A DNA stretch of 64,000 nucleotides from Pseudomonas sp. BCA17 (lineage in GTDB: Bacteria; Pseudomonadota; Gammaproteobacteria; Pseudomonadales; Pseudomonadaceae). Below, piece after piece: positions 1 through 11,598 of this stretch; the stretch's first letter is position 1; each line of letters opens with the position of its first letter. A program made the translations under genes and the position numbers. The DNA lies in assembly GCF_004519405.1 (NCBI RefSeq), contig NZ_SGWI01000004.1, positions 372,001 to 436,000 on the forward strand, written 5' to 3'. The notes under the pieces are model-generated. The model had not been told where the DNA came from. It saw nothing but the letters and a program-made list of their open reading frames with translations, and searched no databases.

Positions 1-7
1 CCTCGAA

Positions 8-178
8 GGCTAATGCCAGTCAGTTAAGAAGTAACCTGTGGCGAGGGAGCTTGCTCCCGTTGGGCCGCAAAGCGGCCCCGCTCTTTGTTTACAAAGAATG
101 GGACTGCTGCGCAGTCCAACGGGAGCAAGCTCCCTCGCCACAAATACAGCGTTTACTCTTAACTGACTGGCATTAGCC
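8..178. repeat. REPIN-like doublet with long outer inverted repeat
   Basis: Two REP-type palindromes lie head to head: the segment around 39-62 (core GAGGGAGCTTGCTCCC) and its inverted copy around 116-140. They are enclosed by a perfect 21-nt inverted repeat, 8-28 and 158-178. The whole segment can fold into one long hairpin. This is the layout of REPINs (paired inverted REPs) known from P. fluorescens. It lies downstream of pdxB, which is transcribed towards it. A T-run follows at about 188-194 on the + strand and may belong to the terminator of an upstream gene outside the window. Confidence 0.8.
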
Positions 179-205
179 TCGATGGCCGGTTTTTTTATTT
201 GAGGA

Positions 206-1348
206 TTAAATCGTTACCGCACCCAAGGCGGACACGATATTCGACAAGGCCGCCGATTCGCCATTGATCCGCACGCGCAGACCGTCGATCTCGCGACGCT
301 CCGGATAGTGCTTGCGCAGCAGGTCGAATGCCTTGCGCTGCTCGCTTACGGTTCCCACGAGGCTACGACGAAAATCCGCATCATCACGGCGCGGGTCGTA
401 CACGCTGCGACACAAGGTCGCCAGCGCCCAGGCCGGGTCGGTCGAGGCATTCAGGTGTACCTGCGCCAGCCATGGCGGCGGCAGCAGATCACTCAGCCGA
501 ATGCTGGGTTCCTGGCTCAGATGCGCACAGAGCGCTTGATAGATCTGCGCCGTACCGCGTTGCTTGCCGTCCAGGCTGTAACCGGCAATATGCGGCGTAG
601 CCAGCACGCACAGGTCAGCCAGTTCCACGTCCACCTGCGGCTCGCCTTCCCACACGTCCAGTACCGCCTGCAGGTCTTCACGGGCCAGCAACACGTCGCG
701 CAGGGCCGCGTTGTCGACCACCGGACCACGGCTGGCATTGATCAGCCATGTGCCTGGCTTGAGACGATTGAGGCGCTGGCGATCAAGCAGATGCCAGGTG
801 GAGCCATTGCCGGATTGGGTCAACGGCGTGTGCAGACTGATCACATCGCAGTGCTCGATGATCTGCTCCAGGCTGACGTAATCACCGTCTTCAGCGATCT
901 GACGCGGCGGGTCGCACACGCGTACATCCCAGCCCAACCCCTTGAGCACCTTGACCAGACGCCCGCCCACCTCACCAGCGCCGACCACGCCGTAGGTGCG
1001 CTGCCTGAGGTCGGCACCTTCAATTTCCGCCAAGGTCTGCAAGCTGCCCAGCACATAATCCACCACGCCCCGCGCATTGCAGCCGGGAGCACTGGACCAG
1101 GCGATACCGGCCTGCTTGAAATATTCCAGGTCCAGGTGATCGGTGCCGATGGTGCAAGTGCCGACAAAACGCACCGGTGTCCCCTCCAGCAAGGCACGGT
1201 CGACGCGGGTCACCGAACGCACCAGCAAGACATCGGCCTGCTCAACCGTGGCGCGGTCGATGGAGCGACCGGGCACCCGGCGAATTTCGCCAAACCCTTG
1301 GAAGAAGGCATCGAGCAGCGGGATATTTTCGTCGGCAACAATCAGCAT
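206..1348 (-). CDS. pdxB: Erythronate-4-phosphate dehydrogenase
   Basis: PdxB oxidises 4-phospho-D-erythronate with NAD in the cytoplasm, the second step of the DXP-dependent pyridoxal 5'-phosphate pathway. The 380-residue product has the D-2-hydroxyacid dehydrogenase layout: an N-terminal catalytic segment, a Rossmann NAD site (GVVGAGEVGG near residues 120-130), and the catalytic Arg (NASRGPVV), Glu (VWEGEP) and His (TPHIAGYS) at the spacing expected near 208, 237 and 254. The C-terminal PdxB dimerisation domain follows from about residue 290. The length matches the family (about 380). It is divergent from the MATE gene and reads towards the REPIN. Confidence 0.96.
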   Translation of the reverse strand: MLIVADENIPLLDAFFQGFGEIRRVPGRSIDRATVEQADVLLVRSVTRVDRALLEGTPVRFVGTCTIGTDHLDLEYFKQAGIAWSSAPGCNARGVVDYVLGSLQTLAEIEGADLRQRTYGVVGAGEVGGRLVKVLKGLGWDVRVCDPPRQIAEDGDYVSLEQIIEHCDVISLHTPLTQSGNGSTWHLLDRQRLNRLKPGTWLINASRGPVVDNAALRDVLLAREDLQAVLDVWEGEPQVDVELADLCVLATPHIAGYSLDGKQRGTAQIYQALCAHLSQEPSIRLSDLLPPPWLAQVHLNASTDPAWALATLCRSVYDPRRDDADFRRSLVGTVSEQRKAFDLLRKHYPERREIDGLRVRINGESAALSNIVSALGAVTI

Positions 1349-1392
1349 GGCAGGCTCCTTTCGCGGACTGGCAGTGTAACAGCGCGTATCCC

Positions 1393-1416
1393 CTGTGGAA
1401 GGGGGCGTGCTCCCGA
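1393..1416. repeat. Single REP-like palindrome fragment
   Basis: A short imperfect palindrome with a GGAAGGGGGCGTGCTCCC core lies in the 255-bp divergent gap between pdxB and the MATE gene. It resembles a degenerate half of a REP doublet; no partner copy is visible nearby. Confidence 0.4.
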
Positions 1417-1603
1417 TAACGGTGGATCAGTTACACATGTTCCACCCGCCATACCGCAATCGGAAGCCAGTCCCCTTCCACGCTGGATTTGGGCCATGAG
1501 CACGGACGCTTACAAATCCGCAACACAGGTTTTTTCCTGACCATCATGTCAAGGCGTAGAATCCGCCGTCCTTGCGTCTCCCCTTATTCCTGGACACCCG
1601 TAC

Positions 1604-3004
1604 GTGAACACTGTCACCGCCCCCCTCACCCGCCCCGCCCGTATCAGTCGGGAAGTGCGCGGCCTGCTGACCCTCGCCCTGCCGATCATGATCGGCCAAC
1701 TGGCAACCACGGCGATGAGCTTCGTCGATGCGGTGATGGCCGGGCGCGTCAGCCCACAGGATCTGGCTGCGGTGGGCCTGGGCAATTCGATCTGGATTCC
1801 GGTGTATCTGTTGATGACCGGCACCCTGCTGGCCACTACGCCAAAAGTCGCCCAGCGTTACGGCGCCGGTCAGTTCAGCGAGATCGGCCCGCTGGTGCGT
1901 CAATCGCTGTGGCTGGCGCTGGTGGTGGGGATCATCGGAGCATTATTGCTGCTCTGCGCCGAACCCATCCTGCACGCCATGAAGGTCGAGCCCGACCTGA
2001 TCAAACCCTCCATGGGTTACCTGCACGGTATCGCCGCAGGCATGCCGGCCGTCGCGTTCTATTACGTATTGCGTTGCTTCAGTGATGGCCTGGGTCGCAC
2101 GCGGCCGAGCATGGTCATGGGCCTATGCGGGTTGGCGCTGAACATTCCACTGAACTACATCTTCATCTACGGCCACCTGGGCGTACCCGCCATGGGCGGC
2201 GTAGGCTGCGGTTGGGCCACGGCCATTGCCATGTGGGTGATGACGCTTGGCCTCGCCGCCTGGACCCGCTGGGGCTCGGCCTATCAGAGCAGCGAGTTGT
2301 TCAAGCGTTTCGACTGGCCCCAGTGGTCGGTGATCAAGCGTGTGCTGGGCATCGGCCTGCCTATCGGCGTCGCGATCTTTGCCGAGTCGAGCATTTTCGC
2401 GGTGATCGCCCTGCTGATCGGCAGCCTGGGCGCTACGGTGGTGTCGGGGCACCAGATCGCGCTGAACGTCAGCTCCCTGGTGTTCATGATTCCCTACTCC
2501 CTGAGCATGGCGGTCACCGTGCGTGTCGGCCAGGCCCTGGGCCGTGGCGAGCCGCGTGAAGCGCGCTTTGCGGCGGGGGTCGGCATGGGCACGGCGCTGG
2601 CGTACGCCTGCGTGTCCTGCAGCCTGATGCTGTTGTTCCGTGAACAGATTGCGACGATCTACACCCCGGACCCGGTGGTGATCCACCTGGCCTCGACGTT
2701 GATCGTGTTCTCGGCGTTGTTCCAGTTCTCGGACTCGATCCAGGTCACCGCCGCCGGTGCGCTGCGTGGCTACCAGGACACCCGGGTGACCATGGTACTG
2801 ACCTTGTTCGCCTATTGGGGCGTGGGCCTGCCGGTGGGTTACGCCTTGGGCCTGACCCCTTGGCTCGGCGAGCCCAGCGGCCCAAGCGGCTTGTGGCAAG
2901 GGCTGATCGTAGGCTTGAGTTGTGCGGCGGGGATGTTGCTGGTGCGCTTGGCGCGCAGTGCGCGCCGACGCATCCGTGCAGATAAGGCGCGGGCTCAAGC
3001 CTGA
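1604..3004 (+). CDS. MATE family multidrug efflux transporter (NorM/PmpM type)
   Basis: Inner-membrane antiporter of the MATE family, expected to export cationic drugs or toxic metabolites in exchange for H+ or Na+. The 466-residue protein has about 12 hydrophobic helices in two similar halves, a first-helix segment GLLTLALPIMIGQLATTA typical of NorM, and a basic C-terminal tail (RLARSARRRIRADKARAQA). The start is GTG at 1604, and no strong ribosome-binding site is visible before it. A longer reading frame upstream has non-coding-like composition. It is divergent from pdxB and followed by a perfect palindrome. The substrate cannot be told from sequence. Confidence 0.92.
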   Translation: MNTVTAPLTRPARISREVRGLLTLALPIMIGQLATTAMSFVDAVMAGRVSPQDLAAVGLGNSIWIPVYLLMTGTLLATTPKVAQRYGAGQFSEIGPLVRQSLWLALVVGIIGALLLLCAEPILHAMKVEPDLIKPSMGYLHGIAAGMPAVAFYYVLRCFSDGLGRTRPSMVMGLCGLALNIPLNYIFIYGHLGVPAMGGVGCGWATAIAMWVMTLGLAAWTRWGSAYQSSELFKRFDWPQWSVIKRVLGIGLPIGVAIFAESSIFAVIALLIGSLGATVVSGHQIALNVSSLVFMIPYSLSMAVTVRVGQALGRGEPREARFAAGVGMGTALAYACVSCSLMLLFREQIATIYTPDPVVIHLASTLIVFSALFQFSDSIQVTAAGALRGYQDTRVTMVLTLFAYWGVGLPVGYALGLTPWLGEPSGPSGLWQGLIVGLSCAAGMLLVRLARSARRRIRADKARAQA

Positions 3005-3015
3005 TTCCGGCCAGC

Positions 3016-3063
3016 TAAGACCGTCTGTAGGAGCGAGCAAGCTCGCTCCTACAGACGGTCTTA
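3016..3063. repeat. Perfect 23-bp-arm palindrome between convergent genes
   Basis: Two exact 23-nt arms (3016-3038 and 3041-3063) are separated by only AA. The core is a REP-type GAGCGAGCAAGCTCGCTC. It lies between the ends of the MATE gene and tusA, which converge. It could act as a bidirectional transcription end or mRNA stabiliser. No T-run follows, so an intrinsic terminator is not assured. Confidence 0.85.
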
Positions 3064-3087
3064 CGCTTAATTGAATTGCATTAGGGG

Positions 3088-3342
3088 TCAAGCCAGCTTT
3101 TTGCGAATCCAGTACAGGTAGGTACCGGCCTGTTCCTGCTGATCCACCAGTTCGTGGTCAAGGAACACGCAAAACTTGGGAATATCGCGACGGGTCGACG
3201 GGTCGGTCGCGATCACCTTGAGCAAGCCGCCCGGCGGCAGGTCGCGGATGTGTTGGTGCAGCATCATCACCGGCTCCGGGCAATTGAGGCCCGTTGCGTC
3301 TAGGGTGCCGTCGACGGCGGTGTCACTGATATCGCTCATCAT
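3088..3342 (-). CDS. tusA: Sulfurtransferase TusA
   Basis: Small cytoplasmic sulfur carrier that takes persulfide sulfur from a cysteine desulfurase and passes it on for thiolation of tRNA wobble uridine (s2U34) and other uses. The 84-residue product shows the family motif LNCPEPVMM with the acceptor Cys, then the DPSTRRDIPKF segment. The length is typical (about 80). AGGAGT precedes the start. The ATG at 3342 is followed at once by a second ATG, so the mature start may be at 3339. It lies 24 bp after rlmM and probably forms an operon with it. A second TusA-like gene is at 59214-59453. Confidence 0.93.
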   Translation of the reverse strand: MMSDISDTAVDGTLDATGLNCPEPVMMLHQHIRDLPPGGLLKVIATDPSTRRDIPKFCVFLDHELVDQQEQAGTYLYWIRKKLA

Positions 3343-3366
3343 CTACTCCTGGAACAGGCGCTCAGT

Positions 3367-4446
3367 TTATCGGGCCTTGGCTTTCTTCACATCCACCAGC
3401 CGACGCAAGTGGCACGTCACTTCTTCACGATCGTGATACAGCTGCTTGCAACCGATCTCCACGCGAATCCCGCGCGCCTTGAAGCCCTCCTCGATACGCT
3501 CCAGCAAGCGCTTCACTTCGGCATAACGCTGCTTCATCGGTAACTTCAGGTTCACCACCGCCTCACGGCAATGCCCCTCGCCGATCCAGGTTTCCAGCAG
3601 CGCCGCGTTACGTGCAGGCTTTTCGACGATATCGCAGACCATCCAGTCCACCGGCTGCTTGGGCACAAAGGTGAAGCCGTCGGCCATCAGGTGCTGGACC
3701 AGGCCGGTGTCCATCAGGCTTTCGGCCATGGGGCCGTTGTCGATGGCGGTCACCAGCATGCCGCGATTGACCAGTTGCCAAGTCCAGCCACCCGGCGCCG
3801 CGCCCAGGTCGACGCCGGTCATGTCGCCGTGCAGACGCTCGTCCCACTGATCACGCGGGATGAAGTGGTGCCAGGCCTCTTCCAGCTTCAAAGTCGAGCG
3901 GCTCGGCGCTTCACGCGGGAATTTCAGGCGGGGGATACCCATCGGCCACATCGCCGAATTATTCGACTCGGCCAGGCCCATGAACACTTCCCGGCCACTC
4001 TTGAAGGTCAGCAGCAGGCGCGGCTTGCTCGGGTCGTCTACCAGCTTGCCGGCATTCAACAAGGCTTTGCGCAGGTGCACTTCAAATTTCTTGCAGAAGT
4101 TCGACAGTTCCTTCCCGTCGTTGGTATCGACCATCTCCAACCACAGGCTGCCGCACACCGGGAAGCCTTGCAGGTGAGCGAGGATCACGCTGATGCGGTC
4201 AGTTTCCGGCAAGTCAATAAACACCCCGCGTGCCCACTGCCTTGGGAAGATCAACTCGGCAAAACGCTGGCCGTGCATCAGGCGCTGGGCGCCGTCTTCT
4301 TCGGTGCAGACAAATTCGGCGCAGGCGCTGCCGGTCTTGGCCTTGGCGTAGCCGGAAACGTTCAGGCGCGCGGCGTGTTCCGAGATCTCGGAGCAGACTT
4401 CGCCTTCAAAACCCGGGCGGCAGTGCATAAAAAGGGTGTTCATCAA
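3367..4446 (-). CDS. rlmM: 23S rRNA C2498 2'-O-ribose methyltransferase RlmM
   Basis: SAM-dependent enzyme that methylates the 2'-OH of C2498 in 23S rRNA. The 359-residue protein has an N-terminal THUMP-like segment (residues 1 to about 170) and a C-terminal Rossmann methyltransferase domain. The SAM motif is VDLGAAPGGWTW, followed by DWMVCDIVEKP and NLKLPMKQRY, which carry residues of the K-D-K-E tetrad of this class. The family length is about 355-366. It is upstream of and co-oriented with tusA. Confidence 0.95.
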   Translation of the reverse strand: MMNTLFMHCRPGFEGEVCSEISEHAARLNVSGYAKAKTGSACAEFVCTEEDGAQRLMHGQRFAELIFPRQWARGVFIDLPETDRISVILAHLQGFPVCGSLWLEMVDTNDGKELSNFCKKFEVHLRKALLNAGKLVDDPSKPRLLLTFKSGREVFMGLAESNNSAMWPMGIPRLKFPREAPSRSTLKLEEAWHHFIPRDQWDERLHGDMTGVDLGAAPGGWTWQLVNRGMLVTAIDNGPMAESLMDTGLVQHLMADGFTFVPKQPVDWMVCDIVEKPARNAALLETWIGEGHCREAVVNLKLPMKQRYAEVKRLLERIEEGFKARGIRVEIGCKQLYHDREEVTCHLRRLVDVKKAKAR

Positions 4447-4639
4447 CTCTCCTGGTGAATCAACCGGCTTGCGCTATCGCAATACCTGTCATGAAAACCC
4501 GCGCATGATAACGGAGTTCGGAACCTTGGACTTAACGATAGAGTCCAGTTATTAGCCTGCTAATGAAAACAGGGCTAACGTGTAAAGCTCTGTTCGCCCC
4601 GTCAGGTCCGTAGCCGTGCGGACCATAAGGAGTTGTGTC

Positions 4640-7381
<2,742 letters not shown>

Positions 7382-7397
7382 TACACGCTGGAGATCA

Positions 7398-7429
7398 AAT
7401 GAGGGAGCGGGCAAGCCCGCTCCCTCATT
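7398..7429. repeat. REP-type hairpin between acnA and lpxO
   Basis: Perfect 15-nt arms (7398-7412, 7415-7429) with an AA loop and a GAGCGGGCAAGCCCGCTC core. It sits in the 52-bp gap between two convergent genes and may serve as a transcription barrier for both. Confidence 0.8.
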
Positions 7430-7433
7430 CCAA

Positions 7434-8372
7434 TCAGCCGAACAACCACTTCCACAGCAGCACCAGTACCACTACCGCCAGTACCGGCCGCGCAATACGG
7501 TAGGCCTTGGGATGCTTGCGCTTCCACTGCTTGACCACACCACTGAACTTGTCGCTGAAGGTCTTGCTCCAGGCGTAGGCCTGGTTGATCCCGCCTACGC
7601 GTTCGTCATCCAGGTTCTGCGGCGCGGTGGCGCGGCCCAATTGCTTGCTGACCCAGCGGTTGATGCGGGTCATCAGGCGGTTGCTCAGGGGGCGCTCGAT
7701 GTCACAGAACAGGATGACACGGGTATGCTCGGTTTCGTTCTTCACCCAGTGCACGTAGGTTTCGTCGAACATCACGTCTTCACCGTCACGCCAGGCGTAG
7801 ACCTGGCCATCGACGAAGATGCGGCAGTCGTCGGAGTTCGGCGTGGACAGGCCCAGGTGATAACGCAGGGAACCGGCAAACGGGTCGCGGTGCGGGTTCA
7901 GGTGGCTGCCGCCCGGCAACAGCGCGAACATCGCGCCCTTGACGTTAGGGATGCTGCTCACCAGTGCCACGGTTTTCGGGCACAGCGCTTCGGCAGAGGG
8001 CAGCGGCTTGTCGTACCACTTGAGGTAGAAACGCTTCCAACCCTTTTTGAAGAATGAGCCGAAACCGGCGTCGTTGTTCTTTTCGGCGGCGCGGATGTAA
8101 CCCTCGTCGAACAGGTGCATGGCCTCTTCGCGGATCACTTCCCAGTTGTCCTTGAGCACATCCAGCTCCGGGAACCTGGTGCGGTCCAGGTAGGGTTTGG
8201 ACGGTACCGCAGAAAACAGGTACATCAAGGCGTTATACGGGGCGAACAGCGCCGAATGGTTGACGAACTGACGCAACACAGGCAAACGCGCCTTGCCGCG
8301 CAAATGCACGTACAGAATGCTGCCGATAAAAAGCGACAGCACCGACAGTTTGGCGGCCAAAGAAAAGGTCAT
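7434..8372 (-). CDS. lpxO: Lipid A hydroxylase LpxO (Fe(II)/2-oxoglutarate dioxygenase)
   Basis: Membrane-linked dioxygenase of the aspartyl/asparaginyl beta-hydroxylase family that 2-hydroxylates a secondary acyl chain of lipid A. The 312-residue product has an N-terminal hydrophobic helix (LSVLSLFIGSILYVHL), an iron-binding H-x-D in SHLNPHRDPFAG, a distal His in KNETEHTRVILF with the 2-oxoglutarate Arg just after it, and a C-terminal membrane helix (VLAVVVLVLLWKWLF). The start is ATG 8372, behind AGGAGTT; the longer in-frame extension to 8546 is not needed. It is downstream of cysK on the same strand. Confidence 0.87.
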   Translation of the reverse strand: MTFSLAAKLSVLSLFIGSILYVHLRGKARLPVLRQFVNHSALFAPYNALMYLFSAVPSKPYLDRTRFPELDVLKDNWEVIREEAMHLFDEGYIRAAEKNNDAGFGSFFKKGWKRFYLKWYDKPLPSAEALCPKTVALVSSIPNVKGAMFALLPGGSHLNPHRDPFAGSLRYHLGLSTPNSDDCRIFVDGQVYAWRDGEDVMFDETYVHWVKNETEHTRVILFCDIERPLSNRLMTRINRWVSKQLGRATAPQNLDDERVGGINQAYAWSKTFSDKFSGVVKQWKRKHPKAYRIARPVLAVVVLVLLWKWLFG

Positions 8373-8481
8373 GCAGCAACTCCTGAAAATAAGCGCCTGG
8401 CCAACAGCAGACGTAGCAGCCGGCCATGATAAACACTTGGGCCAGTATGCAGAAGGCCCAGCGTATTGGCGCTGACTCAAA

Positions 8482-9456
8482 TCAAGCCTGGTTCTCTTGC
8501 TCGGTAAACAAATCACTGAACAGCATGCTCGACAGGTAGCGCTCACCGGAGTCGGGCAGGATCACCACGATGGTCTTGCCCTGCATTTCCGGCTTCTCGG
8601 CCAGGCGCGCGGCCACCGCCATGGCGGCGCCGCAGGAAATACCGCACAAGATCCCCTCTTCCTGCATCAGGCGCAGCGCCATGGCCTTGGACTCCTCGTC
8701 ACTGACCAGCTCAACGCGGTCGACCATCGACAAATCGAGGTTTTTCGGCACGAAACCGGCGCCGATTCCCTGGATTTTATGCGGGCTGGGCTTGATCTCT
8801 TCACCGGCCAGCGCTTGAGTGATCACCGGCGAGACGATCGGCTCGACGGCCACCGACAAGATCGGCTTACCGGCAACGTTCTTGATGTAACGCGACACGC
8901 CGGTGATGGTACCGCCGGTCCCCACGCCCGCCACCAGCACATCCACGGCGCCATCGGTGTCGTTCCAGATTTCCGGGCCGGTGGTTTTTTCGTGGATGGC
9001 CGGGTTGGCCGGGTTTTCGAACTGGCCCGGCATAAAGTACCGGGACGGGTCGCTGGCAACGATTTCGCCGGCTTTTTCGATCGCCCCCTTCATGCCTTTG
9101 GCCGGTTCGGTCAGCACCAGCTCGGCGCCGAGGGCCTTGAGCACTTTACGCCGTTCGATGCTCATGGACGACGGCATGGTGAGCAGCAGTTTGTAGCCAC
9201 GGGCCGCGGCGACAAAAGCCAGGCCGATGCCGGTGTTGCCGGATGTCGGCTCGACAATGGTCATGCCAGGCTTGAGCTTGCCGGTGCCCTCGGCATCCCA
9301 GATCATGTTGGCGCCAATGCGACACTTCACCGAATAGCCCGGGTTACGCCCCTCGATCTTGGCCAGGATGGTCACGCCACGCGGTGCGATGCGGTTGATC
9401 TGAACCAGGGGCGTATTACCGATGGAATGCGCGTTGTCTGCAAAGATGCGGCTCAT
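8482..9456 (-). CDS. cysK: Cysteine synthase A (O-acetylserine sulfhydrylase)
   Basis: PLP enzyme making L-cysteine from O-acetylserine and sulfide. The 324-residue product carries the PLP lysine in RNPGYSVKCRIG, the phosphate-binding GVGTGGTITG loop, the substrate loop PTSGNTGIG, and the CysK-type C-terminus SSMLFSDLFTEQE. The start is ATG 9456 (MSRIFADNAHSIGNTPL), preceded by AAGGA; an upstream in-frame extension reads as non-coding. It is the first gene of a possible cysK-lpxO unit and is divergent from the DUF748 gene. Confidence 0.97.
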   Translation of the reverse strand: MSRIFADNAHSIGNTPLVQINRIAPRGVTILAKIEGRNPGYSVKCRIGANMIWDAEGTGKLKPGMTIVEPTSGNTGIGLAFVAAARGYKLLLTMPSSMSIERRKVLKALGAELVLTEPAKGMKGAIEKAGEIVASDPSRYFMPGQFENPANPAIHEKTTGPEIWNDTDGAVDVLVAGVGTGGTITGVSRYIKNVAGKPILSVAVEPIVSPVITQALAGEEIKPSPHKIQGIGAGFVPKNLDLSMVDRVELVSDEESKAMALRLMQEEGILCGISCGAAMAVAARLAEKPEMQGKTIVVILPDSGERYLSSMLFSDLFTEQENQA

Positions 9457-9580
9457 GACGGGTCCTTGAGGCTGTTTGGAGAATGGCCCAAGGGTATGCC
9501 TCGTCATCCGGGGCGTCCAGTCAGAGGAACGTTGCGCCCGCGCCAATGGTCCATCGCCTATACCGTTGGAGAACCTCACT

Positions 9581-10654
9581 ATGAAACGTCGTTACAGTGG
9601 GCTGCTATGGATCGTCGCCGTACTGGTGGTGGTGTTGATCGCCCTGGACCTGGCCCTGCCCTATCTGGTGCGCAATTACCTCAACGACAAGCTCGCCGAC
9701 ATGGGCGATTACCGTGGCCAGGTCACGGACGTGGATGTGGCCCTGTGGCGCGGCGCCTACAAGATCAACGGCCTGCAGATCGTCAAGGTCGACGGCAAGG
9801 TGCCGGTACCGTTCGTCAAGGTGCCGATGATCGACCTGTCGGTGAGCTGGCATTCATTGTGGTACGACCACGCCGTGGTAGCCGAGGTGCAGTTCTTCAA
9901 GCCGGAGCTGAATTTTGTCGACGGTGGCAACCAGCAATCCTCACAAACCGGTAAGGGCACCGACTGGCGCGAGCAGTTGGGCAAACTGTTGCCCATCACG
10001 CTCAACGAAGTGCGCATTGAGGACGGCAAGATCGCCTTCCACAACTTCACCTCCAAGCCGGCGGTGAACATCAATGCCAGCTCGGTCAACGCCAGTTTCT
10101 ATAACTTGACCAATGTGGTCGATGTCAAAGGCAAGCGCGGCGCCAGCTTCGAAGGCAAAGCCCTATTGCAGGGCCAGGCACCGTTGCAAGCCAACGCCAC
10201 CTTTGACCCGCTGAGCAATTTCGAAGATTTCGAATTCCGTTTTCGCGCCAAGGACCTGCAACTCAAGCGCATGAACGACTTCGCCTCGGCCTACGGCAAA
10301 TTCGACTTCAAGGCCGGCACCGGCGATGTGGTGATCGAGGCCCAGGCCGAAAAAGGCCAGTTGACCGGCTATATCAAGCCGTTGCTGCGCGATGTAGAAG
10401 TGTTCGACTGGAAGCAGGACGTTGAAAACAAGGACAAGAACATCTTCCGCTCGATCTGGGAAGCCGTGGTTGGCGCCAGCGAAACTGTGCTGAAAAACCA
10501 GAACAAAAACCAGTTTGCCACCCGAGTGGAGCTCAGCGGCAGCGTGCACCAGCAAAATGTCAGCGCGTTCTCCGCGTTTCTGGCGATTTTGCGCAACGGG
10601 TTTATCCAGGCATTCAATGCACGCTATGAACAACCCAAGCCCTCGGCGAATTGA
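9581..10654 (+). CDS. DUF748/AsmA-like envelope protein
   Basis: The 357-residue protein has one N-terminal membrane anchor (residues about 8-28) followed by a soluble, probably periplasmic region. That region matches the DUF748 type I recognise from its opening (RGQVTDVDVALWRGAYKINGL) and from the repeated beta-strand pattern of AsmA-like proteins. Such proteins are linked with envelope or lipid transport, but the role of this one is unknown. The ATG at 9581 follows GGAG; the in-frame codons before it overlap the cysK promoter side. It ends about 100 bp before the MoxR gene on the same strand. Confidence 0.75.
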   Translation: MKRRYSGLLWIVAVLVVVLIALDLALPYLVRNYLNDKLADMGDYRGQVTDVDVALWRGAYKINGLQIVKVDGKVPVPFVKVPMIDLSVSWHSLWYDHAVVAEVQFFKPELNFVDGGNQQSSQTGKGTDWREQLGKLLPITLNEVRIEDGKIAFHNFTSKPAVNINASSVNASFYNLTNVVDVKGKRGASFEGKALLQGQAPLQANATFDPLSNFEDFEFRFRAKDLQLKRMNDFASAYGKFDFKAGTGDVVIEAQAEKGQLTGYIKPLLRDVEVFDWKQDVENKDKNIFRSIWEAVVGASETVLKNQNKNQFATRVELSGSVHQQNVSAFSAFLAILRNGFIQAFNARYEQPKPSAN

Positions 10655-10752
10655 ACGTGACCGGTCATTCAGAGACTGATAAGCCGCCTGCGTTCACAGT
10701 CGCCGGGGCTGCGAGGTATAGTCCGGGCATTGATGAATTCGAGGAATGACCG

Positions 10753-11598
10753 ATGAAGTTCGAAGGCACCCAGGCCTACGTTGCCACTGACGACCTGAAA
10801 CTGGCTGTCAACGCTGCCATCACCCTGGAGCGGCCCTTGCTGGTCAAGGGCGAACCGGGCACCGGCAAGACCATGCTCGCCGAGCAACTGGCCGAGTCCT
10901 TTGGCGCCAAGCTGATCACCTGGCACATCAAGTCCACCACCAAGGCCCATCAGGGCCTGTACGAGTACGACGCGGTCAGCCGCCTGCGCGACTCGCAGTT
11001 GGGCGTGGACAAAGTCCACGATGTGCGCAACTACCTGAAGAAAGGCAAACTCTGGGAAGCCTTTGAATCTGAAGAACGCGTCATCCTGTTGATCGACGAA
11101 ATCGACAAGGCCGACATCGAGTTCCCCAACGACCTGTTGCAGGAACTCGACAAGATGGAGTTCTACGTCTACGAAATCGACGAGACCATCAAGGCCAAAA
11201 AACGCCCGATCATCATCATTACCTCCAACAACGAAAAAGAACTGCCGGACGCCTTTCTGCGCCGCTGCTTCTTCCACTACATCGCCTTCCCCGACCGCAC
11301 CACGCTGCAAAAGATCGTGGATGTGCACTACCCCGATATCAAGAAAGAGCTGGTCAGCGAAGCGCTGGACGTATTCTTCGACGTGCGCAAAGTGCCGGGC
11401 CTGAAGAAAAAGCCTTCCACTTCCGAACTGGTCGACTGGCTCAAATTACTGATGGCCGACAACATCGGCGAAGCCGTGCTGCGCGAGCGCGACCCGACCA
11501 AGGCCATTCCGCCCCTGGCCGGTGCCTTGGTGAAGAACGAGCAGGACGTGCAGTTGCTGGAGCGCCTGGCCTTCATGAGCCGTCGCGGTAATCGATAA
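10753..11598 (+). CDS. MoxR-family AAA+ ATPase
   Basis: ATPase of the MoxR class, proteins that act as chaperones or metal-insertion factors together with a VWA partner. The 281-residue protein has Walker A GEPGTGKT at residues 33-40, Walker B VILLIDEIDKAD near residues 112-123, sensor 1 (IIITSNNEKE) and the arginine-finger region (LPDAFLRRCFFHY). Its stop overlaps the start of the next gene in TAATG, so the two are translationally coupled. The substrate is unknown. Confidence 0.93.
   Translation: MKFEGTQAYVATDDLKLAVNAAITLERPLLVKGEPGTGKTMLAEQLAESFGAKLITWHIKSTTKAHQGLYEYDAVSRLRDSQLGVDKVHDVRNYLKKGKLWEAFESEERVILLIDEIDKADIEFPNDLLQELDKMEFYVYEIDETIKAKKRPIIIITSNNEKELPDAFLRRCFFHYIAFPDRTTLQKIVDVHYPDIKKELVSEALDVFFDVRKVPGLKKKPSTSELVDWLKLLMADNIGEAVLRERDPTKAIPPLAGALVKNEQDVQLLERLAFMSRRGNR

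Noticed and set aside
308..1540. 410-codon open frame on the + strand across pdxB
   Set aside because: It is the antisense shadow of pdxB; no ribosome-binding site and no recognisable domain.
4616..4639. GTG start for acnA
   Set aside because: It would place the AAGGAG ribosome-binding site inside the coding region; ATG 4640 fits known AcnA starts.
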